Assembly: GCA_008360975.2 (NCBI GenBank)
Contig: CM039182.1
Span: 83,483,405 to 83,547,404, forward strand
Direction: 5' to 3'
From: Lichenostomus cassidix
Lineage: Eukaryota > Chordata > Aves > Passeriformes > Meliphagidae
DNA: 64,000 nucleotides
Shown one piece after another: positions 12,481 through 26,532 of the stretch. Both the position numbers and the translations under genes were made by a program. The notes beneath the pieces were generated by a model, which saw only the letters and a program-made list of their open reading frames with translations, did not search any database and was not told the origin of the DNA. Within the stretch, counting starts at the first letter, position 1. Every line of letters starts with the position of its first letter.

Positions 12481-15400
12481 TTTGTCTCTTCTGTTTGTTT
12501 TCAGTTTTCAGCTCCAGGAGAAATGAGTAACTGTATCTAACACTATGTCTCAGCTGCAAAGATAAAGAACACTAGAAGAATCCAAGGATGTGGACTCACT
12601 GTATATGGATTCCTCAGTCTCATGATGCTGTGCATTAGATAATATCATTAATACCTTGCACTGATTTGTTTTTCTGTCATCTTTCCAGGAGGCATGTTTG
12701 GCAGAGCCTTTGATTTTGATTTTTAATTTGCCTGTATTTACGCTCATATATGGTATATGTTCTGTATAAACACATGCTGGAAAGAAATTTTATATATGAA
12801 TATTTTAATTGTGCATATATCTATATGTTATATTAAGATATATTACTATAACAGCATATGTTGTTTATGGAAGCAAACATTTAACAGACAATCTGGTTGG
12901 GTTGTATCTCTAGTTTACATTAGAGACAGTAGTTCACAGAAATATACCTTGTAAATGCACTGTTGTCTGGGGTATTCCTGGCTTCCTCTGGGCCTGTCCC
13001 AACACTCCATATTGAAAGTTCCCTTTCAAAGTGTGAGAAAAGCAGTTCCCAGTGGACATATGTAATTCCATCAAAATTGGAGCCATTTCAGCAGACCAGT
13101 AACATTTTATGGATAATATTAGAAGCATTCAACCTTACCAGTGATATTGCTGCCCAGGAAAATGAGAATTCCCAGTGACATGGGGTCATATGCTCCAGCT
13201 TTATGGTACCTGTGCTTGAGTTGGTGGTATATGTTTGGAAACATTTTGAGGGTTTATAAAGCATGTGTAAACCAATGACCACTCTGTGAAATTATATCCT
13301 CTCCCAATTTAAAATCAATAGTATAACTAAGATACACTGCAAAATTTTCATCCTGCATATGTACCCTTCTTCATATGTTCAGTTGAGGTATGTGCTGAGC
13401 TTAAACACTAATGCTAGCAGTGCTCTTGGGCAGCTTAGAGAAAATTATTTACAGCATTGAGAAGGATGCACTGACATTCAGCGTGAAGCCTCAGATGATG
13501 TTCCTCCTGGAGATCAGCAGGCCTTTAGGTCACTATGAATTACAGTCTTTAGGAACTGGAACAGTGGTAGCCAAAATCCATGTGTTAAAGCCAACCATGT
13601 AGCACAGAATGAGCTGTCAGCATCTTCTGAGCGAGACAGATCACTCACAAAGGGCAGTGTGCATATGAAGCGAAGGGCAAGAGAAAAGGTGTGATAAACA
13701 AGTATCCAACAGGCAAAGTGAGGAAGCCTCTGCCTCACTAACAGGTAGAGTTCAGCCACAGAGGGCAGAGCTCTTCCTTGAATATGACAAGAGGCTGAGT
13801 AACAAAAGGAAAAGCAAAAATCCTCAGACTTATCTGAGTTTTTTAAATGGTTTTGTGGGACTTTTTAATTGCTTTCTAGGAATAACATAAGCCTTAATAA
13901 AGCATATTCATAGAACTTTCTAGTTTTCCAGGATACATATTAGAACACAGATTCTGGGAAAAATTACGGTCGTGTCAGGGAATGGAGCTGTGCTACACAG
14001 TGTGATTTGTTAAAAAATAAAATTAATGCAAATACAAGAGATGACTAATTAGCACTTGAACAATAATGACTAGTAATAATTTTCAAAAATACCTGTTCCT
14101 AATCATAATCTGATGACAATCTTCAGATTCAAAAGAGTACCTTTAAATGTCATTGACTAAATTCAGATAATGATAATGTACAATAAATAATCCTATAAAC
14201 TGTTCGCAGACATTCCATGAATAGAAACAGAATTTTAAATTAGATCAGTAAATTATGTGTTCCATTTGTTCAACTGTATTAATTACTCATTTAGTATGGA
14301 TCGTTATTAAAGTTTTTAAATTTTTTTTCTAAGTTGGAAAGATTATTTTATTGCCTTTACCATGCCCTATGGGAATTTTAATATTTCTAGTAATGTGATT
14401 AAAATTTTTCTCAAAAAAATGGTAAAGCCAGTAAGTCAATCTTTCTTCTATTTCTTAGCATGTCCACCAACATGATCTATTTGAATTGAAATTAACGTGA
14501 AAAATAATTTTCTAAGGTTGAGTAGTAATAACAATAACAGAATCTAATTATTTAATTACTGCACATGGATATCATCCAAGTTGAAATTATAGGGATTTTT
14601 ATTGCCATACAAATTGCTGCTTAGCCACTCATAATTGTTTTCTGGGATTGTTTTCAGTTATTTGTCTTATGGATTGTTCCTGATTTCTAGGTAATAACAA
14701 TCAGTGTTACTGGACTACAGGCATTTATTAAAGTTTCTTCTTGGCAGATTTTGACACTCAAAGGCATTGAATAAAACATTGTGAAAGAACTTGCAAAAAC
14801 AGGACTAGTAGATATGTCTGTAACTGTGGCACTTGGCTCCCTTTCAAGACCCCCTCTGTTGAGAAAGTGGAAAAAAAATGTCGGTAGGTTTGTTTTTTTG
14901 TGTTGTGGGGTGTTGGGTAGTGCATGTGTGTGTTTCTGAAAGACAAAGGCAGCATTTTCAAAACTCTTCCTCATGTAAGCAACCTGCTAGTGAGGCTTTA
15001 ACACGAATTTGACTACATCCAGTAAATATATGCTGAACCTCTTTAAATCCCATTGATTTGGGTTTTTTAAGGATGGGACAAGTTTTATCAATAATGTGTG
15101 TATTTTGACATATTTGAGATAATTAATCTAGTAATTCCTCGGCAAACTATGAAATTCACTAAATATATATGCTGAAAGAGAAGTTGTTTCTAAATCCATC
15201 ATAAAATAAAGAGAAGAACTGAATAGGATCAGAGGAGAGATACACAATCTGCAGAACAAGTTATTTCATAGCTCACTACCTTTGTAATTATTGGTAATCT
15301 CTGGTAATTATTAGTATTCTTTATTAATTCATAGATATATTTGGTCTGTTTTTTAAAATCTATTTTGTTCTTGACTTAGACGTATTTAATCACATTTCAT

Positions 15401-17070
15401 AGAGTAATTTAACATAGCACAAAAAAAATTCCATTTATATATCCATTCTTTTCTGGTTTTAAGTTCTGTTGAATATTCCTATGATTTTGTACTGCAGAAA
15501 TGCAGAAGTGCTTAATTTATCCTCATGATACTGTATTTTTATGAATGTATACATTCATCAAGTTTTATCTTCTGAATTTACAGTGCAGATCCCTTCATTT
15601 CTGTCAGATGAAATTCTTTCATGTCCATAGTAATTTTTACACTTGCATCTGAATCTTTTAATTTTTCTTACTTTTTTTTTCTGTTGAAATAAATTATGCT
15701 TTTAATAATGCTTAGAATATGCAAAATTCTCACCAGACTGTAAATTATAAGCTATCAGGTACTGCCATTTTGAAAACTGTCTTTGGAGATTTAGTAGAAT
15801 ACTGTACTACTTTCTTTTCAGATTTTTGTCTTTTTTATTTTGAGTTCTGTCTTATTACTTGTCCTACACTGAATTTGAAAATTGGAAAACAAAGGCCCTG
15901 GAAAACTTGAAAAGCTCTTTAGTTTTCATTACTGCACACATTAATGGTTCATATAAAATCCTAAAAAGATGTTCCATGGCTTTTTTCCCCCTTTTAATCA
16001 AATAATAATGATTTCTATATGAGTGCAGTAGCTGATTGTTGTGACATATTCTTATATGTTAACTTATATATTAACTTGTTGTTTTGTTTTGTTTTGTTTT
16101 TTTTAATTAATCTGCTTTGTTATTTAACATACTACCTTTGCAAATTAATCCTTGAAAAAAGTAAGTCTGATGTATGAAAATTACCTTACCTGTTTGAGAA
16201 CTCATCAAAGTCCATGGACAGTTCCCATCTCCCATGGATGCTAGTGGAATAAAAATGTCAAAGAGTGGGAATTATGTTAGTTGGAAAGCAGCCAAATGAA
16301 AAAGTAAGCTACTTTTTCTTGCCCATCATATGAGAATTAAAATTAAAAGAAAATGTGAATATTCAGATGTGCAGAAGGCATTAATACCATGAATAAAAAT
16401 TTGATAACCAAATGTAATGAATTGGTTGGTGAGAATATATTTTGAAAAATTCATGTAGAAAGGAGTAGGTGCAATTGTCAAACAGTTTAGTAACCCTCCA
16501 AAAAATTCTGAAGTCTTGATAGCTGCTGGAGAGAAAAGATTAGTCACTGAGAGCTGGTTGAGCTGCAATAGCAGAATTAAATGTGGGAAATCACCTTTTT
16601 AGAAACACAAGAGGAAAATAACAACTAAATCCCACAATTCTGTCTCACTCCTGCCTTTTGCTCTCAGTAAACATTGTTCGCATTGAAAGCTCCTGATAGA
16701 TGTATATACACAACTTGATTCTTCGCTTTGCCTATAACCAGGAATTTTTTTTAATGGAAATTTCTGCTCTTGTCACAACACTGAATAAGTGGAATTTAGT
16801 GCTTCTGGTCTTTTTGCCAAATATCCTGTTTAGAAATCTGAAAAACAGCATTTGTATTAATTGTTTATTCTGTGAAACCAGTAAAATTTCCTGAGTGTGT
16901 GATTTAAAAATAGTTCTAATGTGTCCCCAGCATGTAGAGAGGTTCAGTCACTTTAGTGTATCTTTTTATTTTCTTATTCAACTTGTTAACAATACCTAGG
17001 AATTTCAGACATAGCTCAGCACCATCTCATTATAGTTATCAACAAAATAAAAAGTCTTCTCCTAATAGAC
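12481..17070. other. Unique AT-rich non-coding DNA
   Basis: No gene was recognised; open frames of 60-80 codons at 12757-13759 overlap on both strands and show no domain. At about 14020-14060, AATGCAAATAC, TAATTAGCAC and ACAATAATG words lie within 45 bp, an enhancer-like motif cluster. A (GTTTT)n tract lies at 16081-16100. Confidence 0.6.
16081..16104. repeat. (GTTTT)n microsatellite
   Basis: Three to four GTTTT units running into a polyT tract. A simple repeat with no visible function. Confidence 0.85.
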
Positions 17071-17510
17071 TGTGGTATAATATGAGAAGAAGGCATAGTT
17101 CTATTGGTGCCTAAAACAGGGCTTCCTAAAACAGAAGGCTAGACAAAGCTAGGTGAGTAAAAAGCAGATTAATTTATGAAAGACCTTTAGGTCCATTTTG
17201 GGCAGACAAAGCCTACTCATGAGACTACACCCAAATGGACAGTGAATCATGAGTTCTTCACATTTTATAAGTTCTCTCTGTTTACACATTGGGCCTCAAT
17301 TCTCCAATTACACCTTCAGCTGATGATGTCAAACACCCCAAGCCTGCTACCCCTAATTCACTGTTGTTCACATATCTTGGGGCTCTGAGGCAGCAAAGTG
17401 CCCTTGGATTTTCCAACTAGGAAAATAGGAATTGTTTTGTCTAAAATCCTGGGAACAGAGGTTTTTAGCACTCTATGTGGCGCCCAGAGCTACACACCAA
17501 AACTACAGAC
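17071..17510 (-). mobile_element. LTR-like endogenous retrovirus fragment, probable minus orientation
   Basis: The block resembles the U3-R-U5 order of passerine LTRs read on the minus strand. A TATAAAA-type box lies at about 17263-17270 (ATTTTATAAG on +), and a polyA-like TAATTTATGAAAG block follows at about 17170 (reverse). Surrounding blocks such as CACCCAAATGGACAGTGAATC and TCTAAAATCCTGGGAACAGA are familiar from avian ERV LTRs. A TGGCGCCCAGAGC sequence occurs at 17478. No clear target-site duplication was found, so the ends are approximate. Confidence 0.45.
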
Positions 17511-17580
17511 ACGTGAAAAATAGAAACTTAAAATTCTTAAGGCATCACTATAAATATCTTTCATTTGCATATGCTAAACA

Positions 17581-17710
17581 GGTCTGCCAAAGGAAGTGAT
17601 TGCACATGCCAATCCTGTGCCATGTGCTTCAGGATGACCCTGCTTGAGCAGAATGGTTAGAGAAGATGACCCACTGTTGTCCCTTCCAAGCTTACCCATT
17701 CTGTGATTCC
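17581..17710 (+). mobile_element. CR1-type LINE 3'-end fragment
   Basis: The segment ends in TGACCCACTGTTGTCCCTTC, then CAAGCTTACCCATTCTGTGA. This is the order of the CR1 3' UTR: a 'GATGACCCACTGTGGTCCCTTCCAACCTTA' block, then the ATTCTGTGATT tail. The upstream text (AAGTGATTGCACATGCCAAT...TGCTTGAGCAGAATGGTTAG) agrees with one CR1 subfamily. About 130 bp survive, next to an LTR-like block on the left. Confidence 0.75.
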
Positions 17711-18800
17711 CTGCTTCCAGAAACGAGTTTCTGTCTCTGTGCTACCCCAGCCTATTGAATGGCAAGCATATTTGAATGGTTGTACAGTGAGATGAATCAA
17801 AGAATTGGTTTAATTGAAAGGTAACCTAGCAGAGGAAAAATGTTCCAAGTTCAGCGCCAAGTTCTGTTTATTCTCCATGGGAGGCAAAATGAAATTAATC
17901 ATAGTAAAGTGCAACTACACTTATTCCCAGCATGTTTCATGAACTTCTTCTTAAAGATCCTAGGATGAAGTTAATGATGTATTCAAATTATTCCATTTCT
18001 CATGGATTGTGCAGTTAGTGGTGGTGGGGGTTTATGTCTGATTTAAAATTTATTTCTGCATTATTAGCTTTATATTCTTGCCCTATTTACTATATAACTG
18101 GATACCAGATGATTTCCTTTCACATCCTTTCTCCTCTCTAGCATTTAAAGACTTGTATTTCCTCTCCTCTTTCCAGGTCTAAGCAGTCCAAATATGTTGA
18201 TACCTTCCATTTTGCCTGTATTTTTTTCTAGCCTTTGAGTACTCGTCTTACAATTTTCCACAGAGGTTTTTCTTGAAAAAAATGCCTAAAGCTGTACGTG
18301 ATTCCAGGTGATAACACACTGATATTGAGAAAAAGTTCAATAAAATCAGAGAGCAGAACAGGAAATCTGTTTAATTTTAATTGCTAAAGAGTAATCCCTT
18401 CTTTATTTTGTGTAAACCCCTTTGTCAGATGCAAGTTCTTACCTCTTGTTTTCTTTCACTTTCTGAAATCTTTGATAGTTGCCTTTTATAATATACTATA
18501 CTCTGTATTGAGAATCAAGCCAAATTAAATTTATAAAACTTAAGTGCTCATGTTGGAAAGCTTTCAGCTCCAAAATATGGATCCCAATCTGTCTCTTTAC
18601 AATTATATGAAAATATATGATTCAGTAAATGCTCATTTCAAAGTGAAGTTGGAATAGAGGATAGTTGAAAAGCCATTGTTGTTTTGTTGGTAATGATATA
18701 AATGTACAGCACGGTAACCAGCTAGAAAAAATTTTACATTTTATTTTCAATTTTACCTGTCTTTTGTACCCATTTGTTTTCCATTATGCTATAAAGTGGT

Positions 18801-18842
18801 GTTAACGCAGCATAAAACTCTGTTAATGCAGCATAAAATGCT
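18801..18842. repeat. 21-bp tandem duplication
   Basis: Two adjacent 21-bp units, GTTAACGCAGCATAAAACTCT (written here as 18801-18821) and a second copy at 18822-18842 that begins GTTAATGCAGCATAAAA. They differ at three or four positions. A local replication-slippage duplication; no gene is present. Confidence 0.9.
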
Positions 18843-19339
18843 ATTCTGAAATACAGTGCCTGAGATTCTGGAAACAAAATTAAAACCCAAACATCCCCTC
18901 TACAGCTGCCTTAAATTCAGCCATAAAATAATAATAATATGAAATTGTTGTTGAGATATTTCTTGTAACCATTCCAATATTCTGTTTTTTGCACTTAAAA
19001 ATGAATAAGCCAAGGTAAAATTCAGTTAGAGTAGTTTCGCTGGTACATTTTTTCTATTTATACATATTTTTCAAAGCTCTTTTTTTTAGATAACAGGCAT
19101 TGAAAGTGTTAGGATTGAAATGGAAAACTGAACTGTTTTGTTACCTCAGTGTTCCAAGACTTAAAATAAGCCCAAACAAAACCTGGCATGGATGCCTGAA
19201 CATTACCATTAACTGTAGTATCTGAGCACTGTGCCAGACCCAAGAACACCAAAAGTATGAGGACAGCAGACTATTCTGAAAATGTGCACAGTGCAGCTCA
19301 GGAAGTAGGGATTTGTCTCTGTGAATTCCCATCCATATT

Positions 19340-19800
19340 ATTTTAAGAAATTGTTTCAAAGTCATCGGGAGACACCGGCATTACGAGAGTTTACAGAGAT
19401 CTTTGAAATACCAAGGGTGTATTTATAGAAAGACAGCCCTGGGAAATGGAGAATTAATCTAAGAGACAGCGACCTCCTCATAGCCAGGGAAGCCCCAGAC
19501 ACAGTGTGAGCAGCGAACCAACTGCTGGATAAATGCAAAGGAACTCAGTGGTGTGTGAATGACGCATGAATTGCACTCACCATGAATTTGATGTTAAATC
19601 CACTGTGTAAATATAGAGCACTGGATTTGCTAACTGCCAGTTATCTCTGCAGTTAATTAGCTGATCACCTATGTAATTTCAAAACTTGGAAATAACAACA
19701 GAATGCAAAGTGGCAATATATGATTCTGGAAAAACAATAACAGCGGTCTAATTATAGCTCCTGAAGAAAATTGCCTTAGTGACAAATCTGAAGTCTTTAA
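19340..19800. promoter_or_regulatory. Candidate conserved non-coding element
   Basis: About 450 bp of repeat-free, word-rich sequence with more CpG than its surroundings (for example ACACCGGCATTACGAG at 19373 and GAATGACGCATGAATTGC at 19557). It contains clustered homeodomain-type words (GTTAATTAGCTGATCACC near 19653, GTCTAATTATAGCTCC near 19746) and SOX-like ACAAT words. The look is that of a vertebrate developmental enhancer or ultraconserved-type element. This is inference only, and no target gene is in the window. Confidence 0.28.
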
Positions 19801-22800
19801 AAAAAAAAATTAGCCATGGACACAAATTATATTTTTCTAGCTGAGGCCCAGATTCAGTATTCAGTGCAATCATTGGAGACAATTGAGCTTCTTTTTTCTG
19901 TTGCTCAGTCTTTAGGATCCTCTCTTGGTTGCCCTTCAGAATCCAATTTTTCTATTTTTAGTATGGAGTGACTTCTGCAGTTCCTGCCATGTTGCAAGTT
20001 TCTTCTGACCTCTTTGACATTTCCAAATAGCTTTGTACATGGCCTGCACTCCCTCTGCTGAAAATCTCAGGGGAACCTTGCTCACAAACATGAACTCAAC
20101 TTCCCTCGCTGTGATGATCTCTTTCACATTACGCCACCCTCTACCACTGAAAAATGCAGCACCAACCTTCTATTTGCACCTTAGACATCCATAAAACATT
20201 TATGTTTTTCCTTCAGAAATCCCATTTCCCTTGACATGATGAAAAAACTCAAAACAATATAAAATTTCATATTAGTGCAGCGCTAGCCCGAGTAAAATTT
20301 CTGCTCATGAAAATTGTTGATATTGCCTTTCTCTTTCCTTCTCCTCTTCTATCTTTCTGTACACATATCTGCTGTCTCAAGTGGGCCATATATATCCCTT
20401 CTCATGTGTTTGCATGTTATGGGAAAAGCAGCCACTGATGCCCGTTCTGCAGTAGGACACATGCTGTGTCCTGGCACAGCCTGCAACAGTGGTTTCTTAT
20501 TTCTTTCCTCATCTAGAAAACATTTGTTAGAGAACAAGGCTGTCACTGTTAAAAGTTTTAGTCGCCAGGTAAAGTTTGTATGTTGAATGGATTAATTTAT
20601 TTTTAGATAGTCTCAGTGCAGGAATGAATAGAAATATCCCATGTCATTACCATGGTTAAATGTTTTGAAATGTCAAACCAAAGCCTGAGGCTGTTAGAGT
20701 GAATAATAAATAATATATCTGCTTTTCCTGAAGTAGCATATTGTATACAATTTTGATGACTTTCCAGTACTTGGTAATACAGAAGGCAAAGATTGTGAAT
20801 ATTTGGTAATATTTCTAAGTATGAAAAAATTTGAATAGTAATTTAGTTACTCACAGTTTTTGAAGATTTTATTATTTGTTGTTTTTCATCTAGAGAAAAA
20901 GCTTTTGGAAATTGATTTTTAAACTTATGGAATGCCTAAAACAATTTATAAAATAATTTAAGTCTTACATTAAAGAGAAATGTATTTTTAACTTCATCCT
21001 ATGTAGTTTTGTATTTCTTCATTTAAAACAAAGAGCAATATATCATAGAAGCATTAACTATGTAGTACAATATTAAAAGATTCAATTCTGTGGAAGGAGA
21101 CTAATTAACATAATTCAGGTAACTGAATCCAAATACAGCTGAATATAACACATATAATTAATGTATGAGAGAGGAAAAGTTGCATTATTCTACCTTCATG
21201 CAAAATATGTGGAATATGTATGTCTATTCTGGTTGATTGAGTTTTTACAAAGGGATTAATCATCCTGAAGCACAAGTTGTCGCACTAGAAATTACATATT
21301 TATGTATATGATTTTACAACTTTTCTGATTTTTTCAGACACAAATGTTGCAACAGGTCCTGTTGGTTTTGTTTTTTTATTTGTTTTCTGATAAAGTGAAA
21401 TGAAAATCTGTATTTTTCTGCTATAAATTTAGTGGACAACTGAAAAAATTGAAAATTTTAGTGATAAAGACTTGGGTGGTTTTATTCTCCCAGGAGAGGT
21501 ATGGTTTTACGTAAGTTTGAAATGGACTGAAATATTTGGCTTCTAAAGTATATGTAGTATCTTGCTGAATTTGTGTTCTTGCTAAGCCTGGTTAGAAACA
21601 GAGGATGTCAAAAATATGAATGAAAATTTGACCTTCTTTCAGTCAACAACACTGAATTCAATGTAGACTAGATTTGTTTAGAACATGCAGTGTTTTATTG
21701 GATGCCATGAATGCCTAGTGATTTTGTATAATGGATGATCTCAGTAAATCATTATCACCATGACCTGCATGATGCATTTACAAAGTAATATGAAAGAATG
21801 AACACCTTGTGTAATAGAATTATTTTAGAGACTGGGTTTCAGAGTGGATCCAGACACTATTTTTCAGGGTTTCAATAAGGCTTTAGATCTGCAAGATGAA
21901 GTTCAGTGACAGATATAAAGGTCTGCATGTGAGAGGACTACACTTCTGGGACCATGGGATTTTGTAATTCCTAGGTCATTGCAGTCATGAGTATGAGCAG
22001 CTACTTAAATTTGTCCACATAATTGTCATCATCCCTCCTATACCCCCATGAACTTGTAATCTTCAACAATTTTTCCAGCAGAAAGAAACTGAGAATTCAA
22101 CATGGAAAATTTGATCTCCATGTCTTTTCTGTAGCGTATCAAACTAAAGCCCTTAGGTGGGAGGTGCAGAAATGAAGAGAACTTTAGCTAGATTTGAGTG
22201 CTCTGATACAAATACTGAACTTCCCAGTCTATCTTTCTATACTGATTTAACAGTGCAATAACCCAATATGTATTATTTTTGCTTTTTGTCTGTTACTGAA
22301 GAACAAGTTACTGAGGCTCCACAGACAGAAAATTTTTTTAATTAACCTCTCTGACTGGACATCTGGTATCTAGGCAGCTATAACTCACAGCATTTGGAAA
22401 AAGTTACATTTTGCAAAAGGTTAACACAACACTCCCACCTAGTATGGTATTGAAATAGTATATTGCTTTACTTTTAATCATTCCATCCTGATTATTGATG
22501 CAAATGCTTCATCTCTCAGGAGATACTAGACACCAAAGATTTGGAACTGTGGAAATGTAGGTGCCTCCTTCTATTTGATTTTATTACTAACAGAAGTGCT
22601 GTGGGTGCTGACAATAATTGGTAAATTCACTACTTCGTCTTTATTTCATGTCTCTGTGTTATCTCACCTAACTCTCAGTATCTGATTGTTTGAGCAAGGT
22701 CCTGATGCTGAGGAGGAGAGACATCCCTTCTACCTTTGACTTCTATGGGAATAAGAGCTATTCATTGTCTCCCCCAGAAACTGCTACAATTCTAGCAAGA

Positions 22801-25800
22801 AAGAGCATCCTGCATCCCTAAGAGCTTCAATCTGAGATCTAAAGCAGTGTTCATAAGTTCCCTCAGGAAACCAGAATGAAAGGGGAGATTATAGTCTCCA
22901 AAGAAATTTTGCTATGAAATTTCACATCGACTACAATTTAAAATGCTATCTTCCATTGATATTGTTTGAAACTGGCATTCAAAACCATGACTATAGGCTA
23001 AGAAGTCAAGACTGAGTGTTACACTATCTAAGACTGACTGTAATACTTTGCAAACAAAAAAACAAAAAAAATTTGCATCAACCTGGCAGAGAAAAAATAA
23101 ACAACTGAGGATGATGATATTTCATCTTTTGTGTCATTGCATGCCACAGAGCTCGAACAGGGTTATCAAGTTATGTTGTGATGACATTTGTCAAATTGTC
23201 AATTTTGTGTGAGTTGATAGGGATCAGTGACTTATTACAGGGCATATTTAGAGTTCATGAATAGAATTTCAAAGCACAACAAGTAGAGAACATTTTCTAA
23301 ACAGTTTCAAAGACTGTTATAGTTTCAGTAGCCGTTTTTTTACTGAAAAAGTGAAACAAAGAGGTGAATATCAATATAAATTAATCTTCAATTTCTCTTT
23401 GTATCCTAAATGATCAAACTTTAAAGCACATGTAGATGAACACACTAAACTCCTGATCCTCAAAATACCTAGCTTTCAAGTGAAATTAAAGGCATCTTAG
23501 GTAAGCCATGATATTGTTCATTTCCATTTTCATATTTTCAAATGAGAAGACATCTACCATCAAGCCTGATTCAGATGAGATCATTTAACACAAAATAATG
23601 TTTTCTCCTTACATTATACTCACAGGTAACAGGTTTCAGCTGTGTAGCATTTTACTGTGTTTGTGCAATAAAAAAATAACATTCACAAATTCAGCTGTGA
23701 CACTCTTTTTTACGCTTTTTAAATGAAAATAATTAAGTGTTGAGTATATCTGTTCTGTATTGCTCATGACTAGCTCTCTCTGCTATAAGAAGGAAGAGGC
23801 ATTATGAGATTTGTTGTCAGTGACGAGTCTTTTCTACAGGAAGCAGTTTCTGGAAACTTTTGCTAAAGCTAAATAAAGATAAATTGAGCTCAGTTACTTT
23901 AAGAATTAAAAAGGATTTTAAAATTAATTAAAATATCAAGATCTCTATAAACAATCCATAATATCTTGGGTACTACTTTAAAAATGAGATAATGGATTAT
24001 AATCAATAAAGAGAAGAGTAACATTATTAATAAATACATATAGCTCAGATGTGCAGGAAGGGAAAATTCATATAATGAAACCTTGAATTGACATACTATA
24101 AAACCATACTTTGTTTACTACAGTCATTTGCTTTGATTTCTTATGAAGTCCTATCAATTTATCAGTATGATTTTTTTCTCTTTCAGGAAAGGACAGCTTT
24201 TCCTATTCAATGAACAAGATGGTACAGGACTTTGTTCTCTCATACACTTTCCTTGGGTTTCTCTCCCACAACAAAACTTATAATAAAGCAATTTTTTTGG
24301 TCAAACTCATCATGTCCTCAGGTAACCAGCAGATCAATGTGGCTTTTTGGGTGTAGGTTTGGCTCTAGAAATACTTGCACCTTGGAGGGCAGAAGTGAAA
24401 AGGTGGAATCCCAGCCCAGCTTCCTGGCCAGTCTGGTATCTACAAAGTGCTGGCAGGTATGTCTAGCACCTGCCTGCTACTAGTTCTTGTATGCTTGTGC
24501 TGTGAGGACAGAAAATCTTGGCCTAGGGCTTATGCTTCTTTTAAGCCATTACTGTTTTTCTGTAACTCTGTAGCTGCTGCTTCTAATAGCTAAAACCAGT
24601 TTACGTGGTTGCACAACCTTGAGTTGCAAGCCAGAGGGTATGAGCCAGGTCTCTGCATGCCAAGAGGAGAAAAAGCAATTTTAAAGATGACTTCTTAAGT
24701 GGATAAGGTCACTAAACATTGCAGTCCTCTGGCAGTGGAGAAAAAAATTCCTTCCCTAAGTGACACAGTTTTGATGGATTTTTAAGCAAAGTGTGAAAAA
24801 GCATATCCTATCTGGTAAATGCTATATGTTAGAAGCGATACAACAATGTTTAAATGGAGAAGGGAAGATGTGTGAATTAGTTAGACATAGCTGAAATACC
24901 CAGAAAGAGAACACAGAAAGTAGAATTTGTTTATGCAGAACAATGATTGAATGTTGCCAAATATAGAGGGACACATTTTATTTTTTTTTCTCTGTGGTAT
25001 TGACCAGACTTTCAAAACATAAGAGTCTTCAAAATCCATGAGGAAGATGTCATTTTCAAAAAACTCAAGTTTTCATGGAGGTACTAAATAAAATGTTCTT
25101 TCTCTTTATTGTTATAATATTTGTTATAATTTAGTTATAATGCTGTCTTGGAATGACTTGAAAAGACAACATTTAATTGGTAATAGCTTTGCTTGCCTTA
25201 GCAACTCATGTCAAAATTCATTATACTGAAATTATTTTGTTGAAGGTGTAGGCTTTTTGTGAATATAATTTAATTAACTTCTAAATACTTTATGTTTTCA
25301 TCCTTTGTTTTTAGTATTTGTTTGTAAGTGCTTCCCTTTGAAGGCATCATTCTCATAATACAGAGACTATACTCCTGTTAGCAAAGACTGCTGGATGTCC
25401 ATGACTGATGCACTGAGAGCAGATTGCATATTTACAAAGGTGTTAAAGCTAAGCAGCCTGTACTGCATTTAGCATTGTTCCTTACCAGTGAGTTAATAAT
25501 ATCTGTTTTGAAACACAAGGCAAAGCTCTGTTCAGCACTGACATAGATAAATATGGTTTTCTGTGGTTTTGGTAATTTCCTCATTTGGTCTGTACTCCTT
25601 AGAGAAAAAAACAGCTAAAATTATTGCCAGCCTTTCCTTCTGATGATATTGGCTCATTGTTTGTTTGCCACCACCATTTGGTCAGGATGGAGCTACTGGG
25701 AAAAATAACCTCCCTGAAAATGCAAAGTGCTGCCAACTTTGAAGAGAAATGACACACAGTGGATATTTGCTGTTCAGTGTTTGCATTTCCAGGGTCTTTT

Positions 25801-26500
25801 AGAAAGGACAATTTTTTCAGCTGCTGTTCATATAGCTGGCATATTTGCTGGATGTGAACTGCAATGTTATCAAACATGTCTAATGCAGCCAGTGACATTC
25901 AAAAATCTGATGAATCCGTGACCTGATTCTGCAAGGTGTCTGCACGAAATAATTTCAAAGTCCACTGATATTAAATAGGGGTAAAGCTGGCTGTGTTTTT
26001 GCCAGGGTCATTCAGTGTTGAGGTTTCTCTAGTGTTATTATTTTAACATGGCCGCAGGACTTTCGATATCCATTCTGTGTGTTTCAAACTTTCTTTATTG
26101 TTTTCCAATGATTACCCACTTGATACACAAAATAGCTGGAGATATCTCTAAACAGGTAATTTTGAATAAGGCCTCTTTTGATGTTCAGATAAAATACACC
26201 TGATGGCACAATTTGTAAATAAAGCTATTGAAAAAAGTAAAATTGCAAATTGTTCTGTTTTGCTTTTTTCCATTGCTAAACTAAAAGTAGCAATTGACAC
26301 CTATTGAGTACTAATAAATAATTAAAAATTTTTAAAATAACAAGTTTTGGAGTTTTTTTTACTGTTGTAAATAAATTCCCTTTAGAAATAAATTAACAGT
26401 CTTAGATTGTATCCTTATATCTTCTCTTATAATGAAATATTTTACCTACTTTTGCTGTGAGTTGCCAGTAAGCGTTTCAACACAACAAAACCAGAAATGA
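19801..26500. other. Unique AT-rich non-coding DNA
   Basis: No gene or confident mobile element was recognised in about 6.7 kb. Short frames such as 20314-20586 (+) and 24232-24483 (+) show no domain, and the first has an overlapping frame on the opposite strand. Simple A- and T-runs occur at about 19800, 23058 and 24980. Confidence 0.6.
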
Positions 26501-26532
26501 TTCAAGACATAGTGTTTCCAGAATTTTATTAT

